From Ampullimonas aquatilis (GTDB lineage: Bacteria > Pseudomonadota > Gammaproteobacteria > Burkholderiales > Burkholderiaceae_D), in the NCBI RefSeq assembly GCF_049675895.1, contig NZ_CP183834.1, positions 2,108,001-2,172,000 on the forward strand: a stretch of DNA of 64,000 nt, read 5' to 3'. Below the pieces are notes generated by a model. The model saw nothing but the letters and a program-made list of their open reading frames with translations. It was not told where the DNA came from and made no database searches. Position 1 is the first letter of the stretch, and every line of letters begins with the position of its first letter. A program made the position numbers and the translations under genes. Positions 8,814-17,677 of the stretch are shown here, one piece after another.

Positions 8814-8951
8814 AGCTCACTATTTTGATCGTTTTGGTGAGCCAACTTAACCAAGTCCAGCATGGCTATAGCATGCTGCTGGTGAAGCCAAGCATCGGCC
8901 TCCTATCTCCACCACCCTTCATGCACCTTGTATAAGGTACGTGAAACTTGT

Positions 8952-9353
8952 TTACGCGAGGATGCTATCACCCAGCATACGATCCACTTTCACAAAATAG
9001 GTTCGCGCATAGGCCAGCAACTGTGCATCATTAGGATGATCGGTGGTTTCCACACCCACGACTTTTTTGCCAATGGCAGCACGCTTTTCAATGAAGTGAC
9101 GCATCAGATGCAGTTTGGCACTGCCTGGGCCGGTCACCAGAATTTCTGTGGAATCGGCCACCGCATCGGCAATATCGTCCATCAATGCGACATCCATTTC
9201 AGCATGACCACTACCGACTGAACCCGCCTTGTGATGTTGCTTGCGATGGGTTGAATGAGCACGCAGATGCTCGGCTTCAGCTGCTTCATGGTTGAAGTGG
9301 ATCACATGCGCTTCTTGATGATCAAGCCAGATAACAACATGATTAAAAGACAT
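8952..9353 (-). CDS. eRF1 domain-3-like 'translational machinery' family protein
   Basis: 133 residues. The N-terminal strand FNHVVIWLDHQEAHVIHFN, a His-rich loop (residues about 30-50), and ITVTGPGSAK-like text (EILVTGPGSAKLHLMRHF) recall the Pelota/eRF1 C-terminal fold seen in bacterial proteins named 'translational machinery protein'. Family assignment is from remembered motifs. Function in bacteria is not established. It is the second gene of an operon, 9 bp after a DksA/TraR-type gene, with AGGAG before its ATG. The pairing suggests a stress or ribosome-state role; this is inference. Confidence 0.65.
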   Translation of the reverse strand: MSFNHVVIWLDHQEAHVIHFNHEAAEAEHLRAHSTHRKQHHKAGSVGSGHAEMDVALMDDIADAVADSTEILVTGPGSAKLHLMRHFIEKRAAIGKKVVGVETTDHPNDAQLLAYARTYFVKVDRMLGDSILA

Positions 9354-9362
9354 TCAAAACTC

Positions 9363-9764
9363 CTATAAAGTTGCGCCAGGACGAAGGTCGTGGTGTTTTT
9401 CAAAACTGGTTTGACAATGCGTGCAACGCACTGCCGATGGATTGGCCAGCAGTCGCTCTTTCTTGATGGCTTCACCACAATCCTGGCAAAGACCGTAGTC
9501 ACCCTGATTGAGGCGCGACAAGGCGGCTTCAACCTGACGCAAGGTCAGGCTGTCATGATCCAGCACAGCCAGATCAGCCGCAACCATTTGATCGGCCTTC
9601 ACCCAATCATCGGTGTCACTCATGTGATTGCTCATGGCAAAAATTGCCGGACCTTCTTCACCATCGGCATGCAATTGTGTGTCAATTCGTTTGAGCAAGG
9701 CCTGCCGCTGTTGCTGCAAACGGGCTCTGCATTCGTTGCGGGTGGTCATATCAAGATCAGTCAT
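9363..9764 (-). CDS. DksA/TraR-family zinc-finger protein
   Basis: 133 residues from ATG 9764; an ATG at 9770 sits directly on the GAGGAG site and is too close, whereas 9764 has 6-bp spacing. The N-terminal coiled coil is followed by an acidic tip (MSDTDDW) and a four-cysteine zinc finger CQDCGEAI...RCTHC near residues 95-120. DksA-like proteins enter the RNA polymerase secondary channel and alter initiation, usually with ppGpp. It is shorter than housekeeping DksA (about 150) and probably a specialised paralogue. It is first in an operon with the eRF1-like gene. Confidence 0.88.
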   Translation of the reverse strand: MTDLDMTTRNECRARLQQQRQALLKRIDTQLHADGEEGPAIFAMSNHMSDTDDWVKADQMVAADLAVLDHDSLTLRQVEAALSRLNQGDYGLCQDCGEAIKKERLLANPSAVRCTHCQTSFEKHHDLRPGATL

Positions 9765-10213
9765 GCACATCTCCTCAAGTCACATCCATGCTACGCCCCT
9801 GAGTGCTGGCATCATTGATATGAGTCAAGGGGTTCTGGATCAGAACGGCCGACAGCCTAGCTATTGGCTAACGGTTTGATGCAAAGCAGATGAGATATTC
9901 AATACAAATATACTGATAGAGTGTATAAAAAATGAATCAATATATACACACTAAATAAGCCAATAATTGAATATACTCCTTCATTTCAAGGAATAACCAA
10001 GACTTTGGAACTTGGTTAGGCAGGCTGGAAATCGGTTGTGCGATATGTCAAAAAATGCGGTGACAGGCAAATCATGCAGCGACTGCATGCACGTTGGAAG
10101 ATGACCAATAATCTGCCGGCACAATCGTCAATGAATCGGTTTGGATTGCGGTGTTTGGATTGCGATAGTCGGCTACGATGCTTAGGCCATAACCTGACGT
10201 CAAGGTGATCCAG
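9765..10213. other. Intergenic region with repeat copy 2
   Basis: 449 bp between the DksA-like gene and the end of yejF. It holds dispersed-repeat copy 2 (9905-9982) and a short direct repeat, TTTGGATTGCG at 10140-10150 and 10154-10164. No convincing gene or terminator was seen. Confidence 0.6.
9905..9982 (-). repeat. Intergenic repeat, copy 2
   Basis: On the minus strand it reads AAGGAGTATATT (left end, from 9981), then GGCTTATTTAGTGTGTATATATTG (core in pieces AGTGTGTATATATTG), then TTTTTTATACAC and right end TCAGTATATTTG. The order and spacing match the other copies. Confidence 0.8.
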
Positions 10214-11839
10214 CTAACCCAGCATTGGCATGACCGAGGCCATCAATTTTTTGGTGTAATCGGCTTGCGGGGCATTGAGCAGAGTCTCGGTCTCGCCCTG
10301 TTCCACAATGCGCCCATCCTTCATCACAATCACGCGATGCGCCATGGCACGAATCACCGCCAGATCATGGCTGATGAAGAGATAACTGAGTTGATGATCA
10401 CGCTGCAAACGCGCCAATAATTCCAGCACCTGCTGCTGGATGGACACATCGAGTGCACTGGTCGGCTCGTCGAGCACAATCAGGGCGGGCTTGAGAATCA
10501 GCGCCCTGGCAATCGCAATCCGCTGGCGTTGTCCACCGGAAAACTCATGCGGATAACGTGACAGGACATCGGCAAACTCCGTCTGCCCCAGCCCCACTTC
10601 GGCCAGTACTTTGAGCACTGCCTGCTCGCGCTCCTGACTGGACAGTTGCGACTCATGAACCGTTAAACCTTCACCCACAATCTGTCCCACCGTCATGCGT
10701 GGTGAGAGTGAAGAGAATGGATCTTGAAAAACCACTTGCACGCGTTTGCGTAACTGGCGTAAGGTGGTCTTGTCCATCCGCACCGCTGGCGTCACACCAG
10801 CGCCATTGTCCTGCACCAGCTGACCATTGAGCTCAATACGCCCCTGCGAATCCAGCAATGCCAAAATCGCCATGGCCAGGGTGGTTTTGCCAGAGCCCGA
10901 CTCACCCACAATGCCCAAGGTTTGACCGGCCGCCAAACCCAAGGAAACCTGGTTCACCGCCATAAAGACATCGTGTCTGAACCAGCCAGCAAAGCCCTCT
11001 TTGGGTACATTAAAGCATACCGACAGATCATTGACCTTTAAAATTTCAAGATTGGCTTCGGCACTATTTTGGACCATGCGATGCGGCACACTATTGAGCA
11101 GTTTTTTGGTGTACGGCGCTTGCGGATTATTGAACAAGCTGGCGGTATCAGCACACTCGACCAGCTGGCCTTTTTCCATCACCCCCACCCGGTCGGCAAA
11201 GTGGCGCACCAGTGGCAAATCATGCGTAATCAGGAGAATCGCCAAACCATACTCAGCCTGCAAGTCGGCCAGGAGTTGCAAAATCTGGCCACGAATGGTC
11301 ACATCCAGCGCGGTGGTTGGCTCATCTGCCAGCAATAGTTTGGGTTTGCAAGCCAGTGCCAGGGCAATCATTGCCCGTTGTCGTTGGCCACCCGATAACT
11401 GATGGGGAAAACTGAAAAACTTTTGCTCTGGTTGCGGAATACCGGTTTTTTTTAGCAAAGCTACGGCTTCATCAAACGCCGCTTTTTTACTCAGCCCTCC
11501 ATGCAGCTCCAGACTCTCAACAATCTGATTACCAATGCTGAATAATGGGTTGAGCGCAGTCATCGGCTCCTGAAAGATCATGGCAATTTCTTTGCCGCGC
11601 AAGCTGCGCATGGTGCGCTCGCTCTGCGTCAATAAATCATTACCGGCGTAGACGATCCGACCTTGATATTGCGCATCTTGCAACAAGCGTAAAACCGACA
11701 GCGCCGTGACCGACTTGCCCGAACCAGACTCCCCCACCAGCGCAAATTTTTCACCGGGTTCGATGTAAAAACTCACCTCATCAACCACCGTTTTTTTGCC
11801 AAATGCAATCGACAAGTTTTCAATGGACAGCAGACTCAT
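10214..11839 (-). CDS. yejF: Peptide ABC transporter, double ATPase subunit (YejF-like)
   Basis: 541 residues made of two fused ABC ATPases that power the YejABEF-type importer (oligopeptides, microcin C-like peptides in enterics). The first half has Walker A GESGSGKS near 36, signature LSGGQRQRA and Walker B LLLADEPT; the second half repeats GESGSGKTT, FSGGQRQR and LIVLDEPT. Its start overlaps the yejE stop by 4 bp (ATGA). It is last in a yejB-yejE-yejF operon. The partner binding protein is encoded 7 kb away at 21123-23012. Confidence 0.94.
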   Translation of the reverse strand: MSLLSIENLSIAFGKKTVVDEVSFYIEPGEKFALVGESGSGKSVTALSVLRLLQDAQYQGRIVYAGNDLLTQSERTMRSLRGKEIAMIFQEPMTALNPLFSIGNQIVESLELHGGLSKKAAFDEAVALLKKTGIPQPEQKFFSFPHQLSGGQRQRAMIALALACKPKLLLADEPTTALDVTIRGQILQLLADLQAEYGLAILLITHDLPLVRHFADRVGVMEKGQLVECADTASLFNNPQAPYTKKLLNSVPHRMVQNSAEANLEILKVNDLSVCFNVPKEGFAGWFRHDVFMAVNQVSLGLAAGQTLGIVGESGSGKTTLAMAILALLDSQGRIELNGQLVQDNGAGVTPAVRMDKTTLRQLRKRVQVVFQDPFSSLSPRMTVGQIVGEGLTVHESQLSSQEREQAVLKVLAEVGLGQTEFADVLSRYPHEFSGGQRQRIAIARALILKPALIVLDEPTSALDVSIQQQVLELLARLQRDHQLSYLFISHDLAVIRAMAHRVIVMKDGRIVEQGETETLLNAPQADYTKKLMASVMPMLG

Positions 11840-12936
11840 ACCAGGCTCTCCACCTTGCGCGTATCCAGCGCATCGCGCAGCGCATCACCAATAAAAGTCA
11901 GCAGCAGCAAGGTCAGTACCAGCACGCTAAAGGTGGACAAGGCAATCCACCAGGCATCAAGATTATTTTTACCTTGCGCAAGCAATTCGCCCAGCGATGG
12001 CGTGGAAGGCGGTACACCCAGTCCCAAAAAATCGAGGCTGGTCAAAGCCAAAATCGAAGCACTCATGCGAAACGGTAAAAAGGTAATCACCGGCGTCATG
12101 CTATTGGGCAGAATATGGCGCCACATGATCTGCCAATTATTGAGCCCCAGTGCGCGCGCCGCCTTGACATAGTCGAGCGAACGATTGCGCAGAAATTCGG
12201 CACGCACATAATCAGACAAGCCAATCCAGCCAAACAGCGATAGCAATATCAGCAAGAGCAAGGCACTCGGTTGAAAAATTGAAGCAAAGATGATCAGCAG
12301 ATACAGCTCTGGCAAGGCAGTCCAGATTTCAATCAGACGCTGCAAGGCCAGATCAGTCACCCCACCAAAATAACCCTGGATGGCACCACTCACAATCCCC
12401 AGCACGACACCAGTAATGGTGAGTGCCAAGCCAAACAGCACACTGATACGAAAGCCATACAGCAAACGCGCGACAACATCACGGCCACGATCGTCGGTGC
12501 CAAGCCAGTTATCCACGGACGGTGGTGCCGGATTGGGCGACTTGGCAAAATAGTTGAGCGTGTTGGCCGCATAGCGATTGATCGGAAACAGCACCCAGTT
12601 ACCCGGCCTGGCAAACTGCTCAACAATGAACGGGTCCAAAAAATCTGTTGGCGTTTCAAAGTCGCCGCCAAAGGTGGTTTCAGGATAGGTCTGCACAATG
12701 GGAAAATAAGTCTGGCCGTCATAGTGCGCCACAATCGGTTTGTCATTGGACACCAGTTCGGCCAGCAAGGACAGCACAAACAGACATAAGAAAATGAACA
12801 GGCTCCAATAGCCCAAGCGGTTTTGCCTGAAGCGGTTCCAGGCGCGCTGATAGGGTTTGCGTAGTGCAACAACGTGAGTTGGAGTAGCAGTCATGGCAGA
12901 AGACAAAATAGCATCGGTTGGCATATCAGCAGGCAT
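11836..12936 (-). CDS. yejE: Peptide ABC transporter permease (YejE-like)
   Basis: 366 residues; inner-membrane permease of the DppC/YejE type with one N-terminal helix (about residues 40-60), a periplasmic segment of about 100 residues, and a C-terminal five-helix BPD_transp_1 core containing the EAA loop (ARALGLNNWQIMWRHILPNS). The YejE-type long periplasmic segment distinguishes it from DppC. It begins 1 bp after the yejB stop and overlaps yejF by 4 bp, so translation is probably coupled. Confidence 0.93.
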   Translation of the reverse strand: MPADMPTDAILSSAMTATPTHVVALRKPYQRAWNRFRQNRLGYWSLFIFLCLFVLSLLAELVSNDKPIVAHYDGQTYFPIVQTYPETTFGGDFETPTDFLDPFIVEQFARPGNWVLFPINRYAANTLNYFAKSPNPAPPSVDNWLGTDDRGRDVVARLLYGFRISVLFGLALTITGVVLGIVSGAIQGYFGGVTDLALQRLIEIWTALPELYLLIIFASIFQPSALLLLILLSLFGWIGLSDYVRAEFLRNRSLDYVKAARALGLNNWQIMWRHILPNSMTPVITFLPFRMSASILALTSLDFLGLGVPPSTPSLGELLAQGKNNLDAWWIALSTFSVLVLTLLLLTFIGDALRDALDTRKVESLV

Positions 12937-12937
12937 A

Positions 12938-13987
12938 TCAATTCACGCTCCCAAACTTGACGCGAGGGTCCACCCACACATAGAGCAGATCCGACACCAG
13001 CTTGATCGCCAGCCCAATCAGGGTAAACAGATAGAGCGTGCCCATCACCACCGGATAGTCGCGTTTGATGGCCGCCTCGTAAGACAGCAGGCCCAGGCCA
13101 TCCAGTGAAAATAAAGTTTCAATCAACAGACTACCCGCAAAAAAAGCCCCAATGAACGCTGCCGGAAAACCTGTCACCAAAGGAATCAGGGCGTTGCGAA
13201 ACACATGCTTGTAGAGCACCGCCCGTTCCGACAAGCCCTTGGCACGCGCAGTCAGCACATATTGTTTGCGGATTTCTTCCAGAAAAGTGTTTTTGGTGAG
13301 CATGGTCATTACCGCAAAACTGCCGACCACCGACGCCGTTACCGGCAAGGTGATATGCCAAAGATAGTCCAGCACCTTGCCACCCAGGGATAACGACTCC
13401 CAGTTATCCGAAGTCAGATTGCGCAAGGGAAACCATTGCCAGAAAGTACCGCCAGCAAACAACACCAGTAGCGCCACACCCAGCACAAAACCTGGGATCG
13501 CATAACCAAACATGACCAGCAAGGTCGTCAGCGAATCAAAGCGCGATCCGGCGCGCACCGCCTTGGCCACACCCAGTGGAATGGAGATCAGATACGACAG
13601 AAAAAACGACCACAAACCCAAACTCATCGACACCGGCAATTTGGACTTAACCAGCGTCCAGACATCCTGGTGATAGAAAAAACTCTGACCCAGATCAAAG
13701 TGGGCAAAGTTTTTGAGCATCAGCCAAAAGCGCTCGCTCGCCGGTTTATCAAAGCCATACAAAGCCTTGATCTCTTCAATCCGCTGTGCACTCAATCCCT
13801 GCCTGCCACGATATTCAGCGACCGCGCTCCCCGCCGACTCACCACCCTGCCCGCGTCCCTTGAGCTCCTGCACCATCTGCTCGACCGGACCACCCGGCAC
13901 AAACTGAATGACCGTAAAAGCCAATAGCAAAGCACCCAGCAGCGTGGGAATCATCAGCAAGATGCGTTTCAGGATATAGGCAAACAT
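12938..13987 (-). CDS. yejB: Peptide ABC transporter permease (YejB-like)
   Basis: Start set at ATG 13987 giving about 350 residues with the canonical start MFAYILKRILLMIPTLLGA, which matches DppB/YejB N-termini; the frame is open to 14035 but the extra residues are unlike the family. It has a first membrane helix, then PGGPVEQMV, a periplasmic stretch and a five-helix permease core with the EAA motif (TARAKGLSERAVLYKHVFRNA). First gene of the operon; a CTTAAG-N5-CTTAAA box lies 91 bp upstream. Confidence 0.93.
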   Translation of the reverse strand: MFAYILKRILLMIPTLLGALLLAFTVIQFVPGGPVEQMVQELKGRGQGGESAGSAVAEYRGRQGLSAQRIEEIKALYGFDKPASERFWLMLKNFAHFDLGQSFFYHQDVWTLVKSKLPVSMSLGLWSFFLSYLISIPLGVAKAVRAGSRFDSLTTLLVMFGYAIPGFVLGVALLVLFAGGTFWQWFPLRNLTSDNWESLSLGGKVLDYLWHITLPVTASVVGSFAVMTMLTKNTFLEEIRKQYVLTARAKGLSERAVLYKHVFRNALIPLVTGFPAAFIGAFFAGSLLIETLFSLDGLGLLSYEAAIKRDYPVVMGTLYLFTLIGLAIKLVSDLLYVWVDPRVKFGSVN

Positions 13988-14077
13988 GTTGGCACGACAC
14001 CTCTGAAGGGGGTTGATCAAGTTCTGCCGTGCCACCTTGACATCAGCGCAACGGACAGAATGGGCGATTGTAGCCTT

Positions 14078-14094
14078 CTTAAGCCAATCTTAAA
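14078..14094 (+). promoter_or_regulatory. PmrA/QseB-type direct-repeat box upstream of yejB
   Basis: CTTAAG (14078-14083), 5 bp, CTTAAA (14089-14094). The 6-5-6 direct repeat matches the known PmrA-box form (YTTAAK-N5-YTTAAK). It lies between yejB (minus) and the lipoprotein hydrolase (plus), 91 and 170 bp from their starts. A PmrA/QseB-like regulator is encoded 3.5 kb away. Binding is inferred. Confidence 0.5.
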
Positions 14095-14264
14095 GTACTC
14101 TGTTTAAACTGCCTGCTCGACACACCCTATATACACAAATTTGTGAATACTGGACATGCAGTTTTTTGAATTCATTACGCACACCTGTTGAACTTAATCT
14201 CTTGCTCATCAAACAGCAGCGTACGCTCAAATCACCGCCAATCACTTCCATCAACAGGTCTGCC

Positions 14265-15092
14265 ATGAACCATCTGCCAATCCCGTTCAAGCCATGCTTG
14301 GCAACGAGCTGTCTGATCTTTCTACTCGCCGCCTGCAGCAGCTTAAATACCAACACGACGACCGCTTCATCAGAAGACACTCTCAATAAATACTATTCAC
14401 TGCAAGGACAAGGCACCCCGACCATTGTGCTGCAAGCTGGTCTGGGCGATGACAAAAGTGCCTGGAATCCGGTAATTCATGACTTGGCCAGGTACCATCA
14501 AGTGATTGCGCTGGATCGGCCCGGCCATGCCAATCATCCGGCCACTGATGCACCGCGTGATCCTTGTACGATTGCCGCTGAACAACGCGCCATGCTGCAG
14601 GCTACTGGCGTTACACCACCGTATCTGGTGATCGGCCATTCATTGGGCGGCACCTATGAGTTTGTCTATGCCAAGCTGTATCCACAGGATGTGGCAGGCT
14701 TTGTGCTGCTCGACCCGACACCCCTGCATCATTGGGAAAACATGCAGCGTGCAGCACCACAGGCGGCGACCCTGCTCAAGGTATTGCGCACTGTGGCATT
14801 CAGTCGCACTGACAAAGCCGAGTTCGATGAGCAGTCAAACTGTCTTGAGCGACTTGACTTAAGCAAGCCACTCACCCAGCCCGGCAAAGTTCTGGTATCG
14901 GCACGGCGGCGTCCTGAAGAAAAGGGGGATTTTGAAACCATGCTGAACCGTACCCGTCAGCAATGGGTTGGCCTGACTGGGGTGAGCAAGTTGAATGTGA
15001 TCCAGGATTCGGGTCATTACATTCAAAAGGATAGTCCTGAAGATGTTTTACAAGCGGTGCAAGAAGTCACAGACAAGATCAAGGGTAAATAA
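14265..15092 (+). CDS. Lipoprotein alpha/beta hydrolase
   Basis: Start at ATG 14265 gives a 275-residue protein with a lipoprotein signal: hydrophobic CLIFLLAACSS with lipobox LAAC at about residues 19-22. The mature protein has the alpha/beta hydrolase fold: LDRPGHA, nucleophile elbow GHSLGG, LLDPTP, and a late histidine in DSGHYIQKD. The substrate is unknown. The longer frame from 14166 lacks the signal at its N-terminus and was rejected. It is followed 2 bp later by a BamE-like lipoprotein gene, so the two form an operon. Confidence 0.85.
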   Translation: MNHLPIPFKPCLATSCLIFLLAACSSLNTNTTTASSEDTLNKYYSLQGQGTPTIVLQAGLGDDKSAWNPVIHDLARYHQVIALDRPGHANHPATDAPRDPCTIAAEQRAMLQATGVTPPYLVIGHSLGGTYEFVYAKLYPQDVAGFVLLDPTPLHHWENMQRAAPQAATLLKVLRTVAFSRTDKAEFDEQSNCLERLDLSKPLTQPGKVLVSARRRPEEKGDFETMLNRTRQQWVGLTGVSKLNVIQDSGHYIQKDSPEDVLQAVQEVTDKIKGK

Positions 15093-15094
15093 AC

Positions 15095-15475
15095 ATGAAG
15101 ACCGGTGGATTCACATTTGGCCAAGCGCGCTTAATTGCCTTGCTGTTGCTAGCTGGTTTGAGTGGCTGCGCTAATCAGGTATTAGGTGGCAAACTCGACA
15201 ATCATCAAAACAGCATCGCGGTTGGCAAGACGACTAAAACCGATATTCACAATCAACTCGGTGCGCCCGACGAAGAAATTTTGGAGGATGGTATAGACAT
15301 CTGGGTCTATCAGGGCAAAACCAATGTACCTACGGCAATTAGCCTGATTCCGATTGTGGGAGACATCGGCAGTGCCCTGGAAACCATTCAGAATATGAAC
15401 AATAATAACGAACTCATCATTCAGTTTGATGAACGCGGTGTGGTTAAAAAAAGCAAGCTACGCGCCCTGAATTGA
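15095..15475 (+). CDS. BamE/SmpA-like small lipoprotein
   Basis: 126 residues with a lipoprotein signal peptide (LLLLAGLSGC; lipobox LSGC). The mature part contains VGKTTKTDIHNQLGAPDEE, the SmpA/OmlA (BamE) type motif in which a G(K/M)T...LG.P turn leads into a strand, then DIWVYQG. Housekeeping BamE is usually elsewhere, so this is probably a paralogue. It is cotranscribed with the lipoprotein hydrolase 2 bp upstream and convergent with the sensor kinase gene. Confidence 0.7.
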   Translation: MKTGGFTFGQARLIALLLLAGLSGCANQVLGGKLDNHQNSIAVGKTTKTDIHNQLGAPDEEILEDGIDIWVYQGKTNVPTAISLIPIVGDIGSALETIQNMNNNNELIIQFDERGVVKKSKLRALN

Positions 15476-15492
15476 TTCATGAAAATGAGTCA

Positions 15493-16920
15493 TTAAAAAG
15501 CATCAGACAATGATGACACAGCGGGTCGAGCAAACAGCACCCTGACCTGCAATCCTGAACCGGCCGGATTATCATCCAATACCACCTTGGCACCATGTTG
15601 AGCCGCCACCTTTTGTACAATGGCCAAACCCAGCCCACTGCCGGTTTGATCTTGTCCTGCCACACGGTAAAAACGTTCAAATACCTGATCACGCAAGCTG
15701 GCTGGTATTCCGGCACCTTGATCAGTCACACTGAGTAACACACCTTCGTCAGTCACCGACAAGCTGGTTTCAATCAGACTGGCCGACGGCGCATATTTGA
15801 TGGCATTATCGAGCAGGTTATCAATCAACATGCACAGCGCCAGATGATTGCCCAGAATGACACAAGTCACAGGTGAATCCAGCGTTAACTCTTGCAACCT
15901 GGCTTGCGCAATTGGCACCATATCGGCAATCCTTTGTCTTAACAGCACCACCAAATCAATCGCGGCAAAACCTTGTGTGGTGAGTGAGTCAGACTGGGTA
16001 CGCATCAGGTTTAATAATTGATGCACCGTGTGCGCAGCACGTTTGACACCTTGCTCCAGGCCCAATGCAGCTTCGGCTTGCCGCTCTGGTTGACTGGTAG
16101 TGAGCAATGATTCAGCATTGACCTGAATCACCGCCAACGGTGTTTTCAATTCATGCGCCGCATCGGCCAAAAAACTTTGCTCCTGAACAATGCGGGTAGC
16201 AAGACGTGCCATCAGCAAATTAACGGCGTGTTCAATCGGTGCCAGCTCTTTATAGGGAGATACCGGCAACGGTGACAGATCATTGGCAGAGCGCGTCGCA
16301 ATCCGTTCACCAATCTGGTTTAATGGATGCAAGCCACGACGCAATACCAGCCAGATCGGCCAGATCATGAAAGGCAGGCTAACCATCAAGGGTAAAAAAT
16401 AAAAGCCGGCGGCTTGCTCATTGATCCAGTAATATGCCGGATTTTCCATCGATAAACGCACCGTCAAACCTGTGGCCGGATCAGCAATCGCATAACCATA
16501 ATACGCACTACCCGGTGCAATTGGCACCACCTTTTCAAATGGGGTAATCGGCACTTCGGTTGGCAAGTCAGCCACTGAATACAATACTTTGCCGTGCTGC
16601 CAGACCTGCATGCGAAAGCGTTTTTCTTCTTTATTGCCGCCCATCAGGTCTTCTTCCAATGCTTCCAGTTTGCTGACGACCTGATTGATCAGTTCCGGCT
16701 GATCTGCCAACGGTTCCAGCACAATCAGTAATTGCCGTGACAAGGTCTTGAATTGGGTTTCCAGTACCTCCTCGCCATTGGTATAAGAAGAATAAAATTC
16801 CAGCCCAAACAAAGCCAGCCAGATCAGGCTCAGCAAGCCAACACAACCCAGCACCAAACGGCGCAACAAGGAGCGTTGCTTAAGTGAATTCTTAAATAAG
16901 TGCTTAGTTGTGAATGCCAT
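15493..16920 (-). CDS. Two-component sensor histidine kinase (QseC/PmrB-like)
   Basis: 475 residues from ATG 16920, chosen because GGGGTG precedes it and it overlaps the regulator's stop by 17 bp; the frame is open to 17013. Two membrane helices (about residues 20-40 and 155-178) bracket a periplasmic sensor of about 115 residues with an acidic EEDLMGGNKEEK patch. HAMP-like linker, H-box HELKTPLAV, N-box NLLDNAIKYAP, and G-boxes DQGAGIP and GSGLGLAIV follow. The pairing and architecture fit QseC/PmrB/TctE kinases. The ligand is unknown; acidic patches bind metals in PmrB, so Fe/Al/polycation sensing is possible but unproven. Confidence 0.92.
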   Translation of the reverse strand: MAFTTKHLFKNSLKQRSLLRRLVLGCVGLLSLIWLALFGLEFYSSYTNGEEVLETQFKTLSRQLLIVLEPLADQPELINQVVSKLEALEEDLMGGNKEEKRFRMQVWQHGKVLYSVADLPTEVPITPFEKVVPIAPGSAYYGYAIADPATGLTVRLSMENPAYYWINEQAAGFYFLPLMVSLPFMIWPIWLVLRRGLHPLNQIGERIATRSANDLSPLPVSPYKELAPIEHAVNLLMARLATRIVQEQSFLADAAHELKTPLAVIQVNAESLLTTSQPERQAEAALGLEQGVKRAAHTVHQLLNLMRTQSDSLTTQGFAAIDLVVLLRQRIADMVPIAQARLQELTLDSPVTCVILGNHLALCMLIDNLLDNAIKYAPSASLIETSLSVTDEGVLLSVTDQGAGIPASLRDQVFERFYRVAGQDQTGSGLGLAIVQKVAAQHGAKVVLDDNPAGSGLQVRVLFARPAVSSLSDAF

Positions 16921-17560
16921 AGCCCACACCCCGCACAGTTCGAATGTAGCCTTCACCAATTTTTTTACGCAGATTGGACATATGCACATCCAATGACTGC
17001 CCTTCGCTTTCACGCAGTGCCGCGGCCTCTAGCTCACCACGGGTGAGTACCCGGTTGGGGCGACGTATCAAGGCATGCAGCAAGGTAAATTCGGTAGGAG
17101 ATAACTGAATGGTCTGGCCATCTCTCAGCACCAGATGCTGCTGTTCATTGACACATAGATCACGCACCTGCAGTACCGATTTCGTTGTCTCACCCAGTGC
17201 TCGCCCACGTCGTGCCACGGCTCTCAAGCGCGCCAATAGTTCTGCCGTCGCAAACGGCTTAACCAGATAATCATCCGCACCCAAATCCAAACCCTTGAGG
17301 CGATCCTGCAAACCTTCACGAGCTGAAATCAACAGGATCGGACTGACTACCCCCTTGCTGCGCGCCACTTTCAGCAAGTGCATACCATCACCATCAGGCA
17401 AGCTCAAATCAAGCAGGATCGCATCGAATTCATCACGCACCATCCAATCGGCACCATCCTGGGCGCGGCGCAACCACAACACTTCATGGCCGGCATCACG
17501 CAACGCGGCATGCAGGCCTCGGCCCAGTTCCAGATCATCTTCAATCAGACATAGTTTCAT
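16904..17560 (-). CDS. OmpR-family response regulator (QseB/PmrA-like)
   Basis: 218 residues from ATG 17560 (MKLCLIEDD), the canonical start; the open frame reaches 17617. Receiver domain with acidic pair EDD near 7-9, phospho-acceptor in LLDLSLPDGDG near 51, Thr/Ser position ISAREG, and lysine in LVKPF; then a winged helix with DVHMSNLRKKIG and TVRGVGYG. It precedes and overlaps the kinase gene. The shared promoter with the beta-barrel gene carries four CTTAAG-like half-sites, the type bound by PmrA/QseB, suggesting autoregulation. Confidence 0.93.
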   Translation of the reverse strand: MKLCLIEDDLELGRGLHAALRDAGHEVLWLRRAQDGADWMVRDEFDAILLDLSLPDGDGMHLLKVARSKGVVSPILLISAREGLQDRLKGLDLGADDYLVKPFATAELLARLRAVARRGRALGETTKSVLQVRDLCVNEQQHLVLRDGQTIQLSPTEFTLLHALIRRPNRVLTRGELEAAALRESEGQSLDVHMSNLRKKIGEGYIRTVRGVGYGIHN

Positions 17561-17585
17561 AGTGTGGTCAGCATAAACAAGCAAG

Positions 17586-17624
17586 CTTAAGAAAACCTTC
17601 AGATTCTCTTTACACAATCTTAAG
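17586..17624 (+). promoter_or_regulatory. Array of four CTTAAG-type half-sites, 11-bp spacing
   Basis: CTTAAG at 17586, CTTCAG at 17597, CTTTAC at 17608 and CTTAAG at 17619, each exactly 11 bp from the last, i.e. one helical turn. This equals two adjacent PmrA-type boxes. It lies 26 bp before the response-regulator start (minus) and 54 bp before the beta-barrel start (plus). Motif geometry is seen; regulator identity is inferred from the neighbouring gene. Confidence 0.65.
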
Positions 17625-17677
17625 TTGAGATTTTTAGCATGTGAACTCTTCTATTTTTCAACCGAAAGGAGCTTATC

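Noticed and set aside
16879..16908. Three CTTAAG-like words (CTTAAG, CTTAAA, CTTAGT) 12 bp apart at the 5' end of the kinase gene
   Set aside because: They lie inside coding sequence and have 12-bp, not 11-bp, spacing; Lys/Leu codons can produce them by chance.
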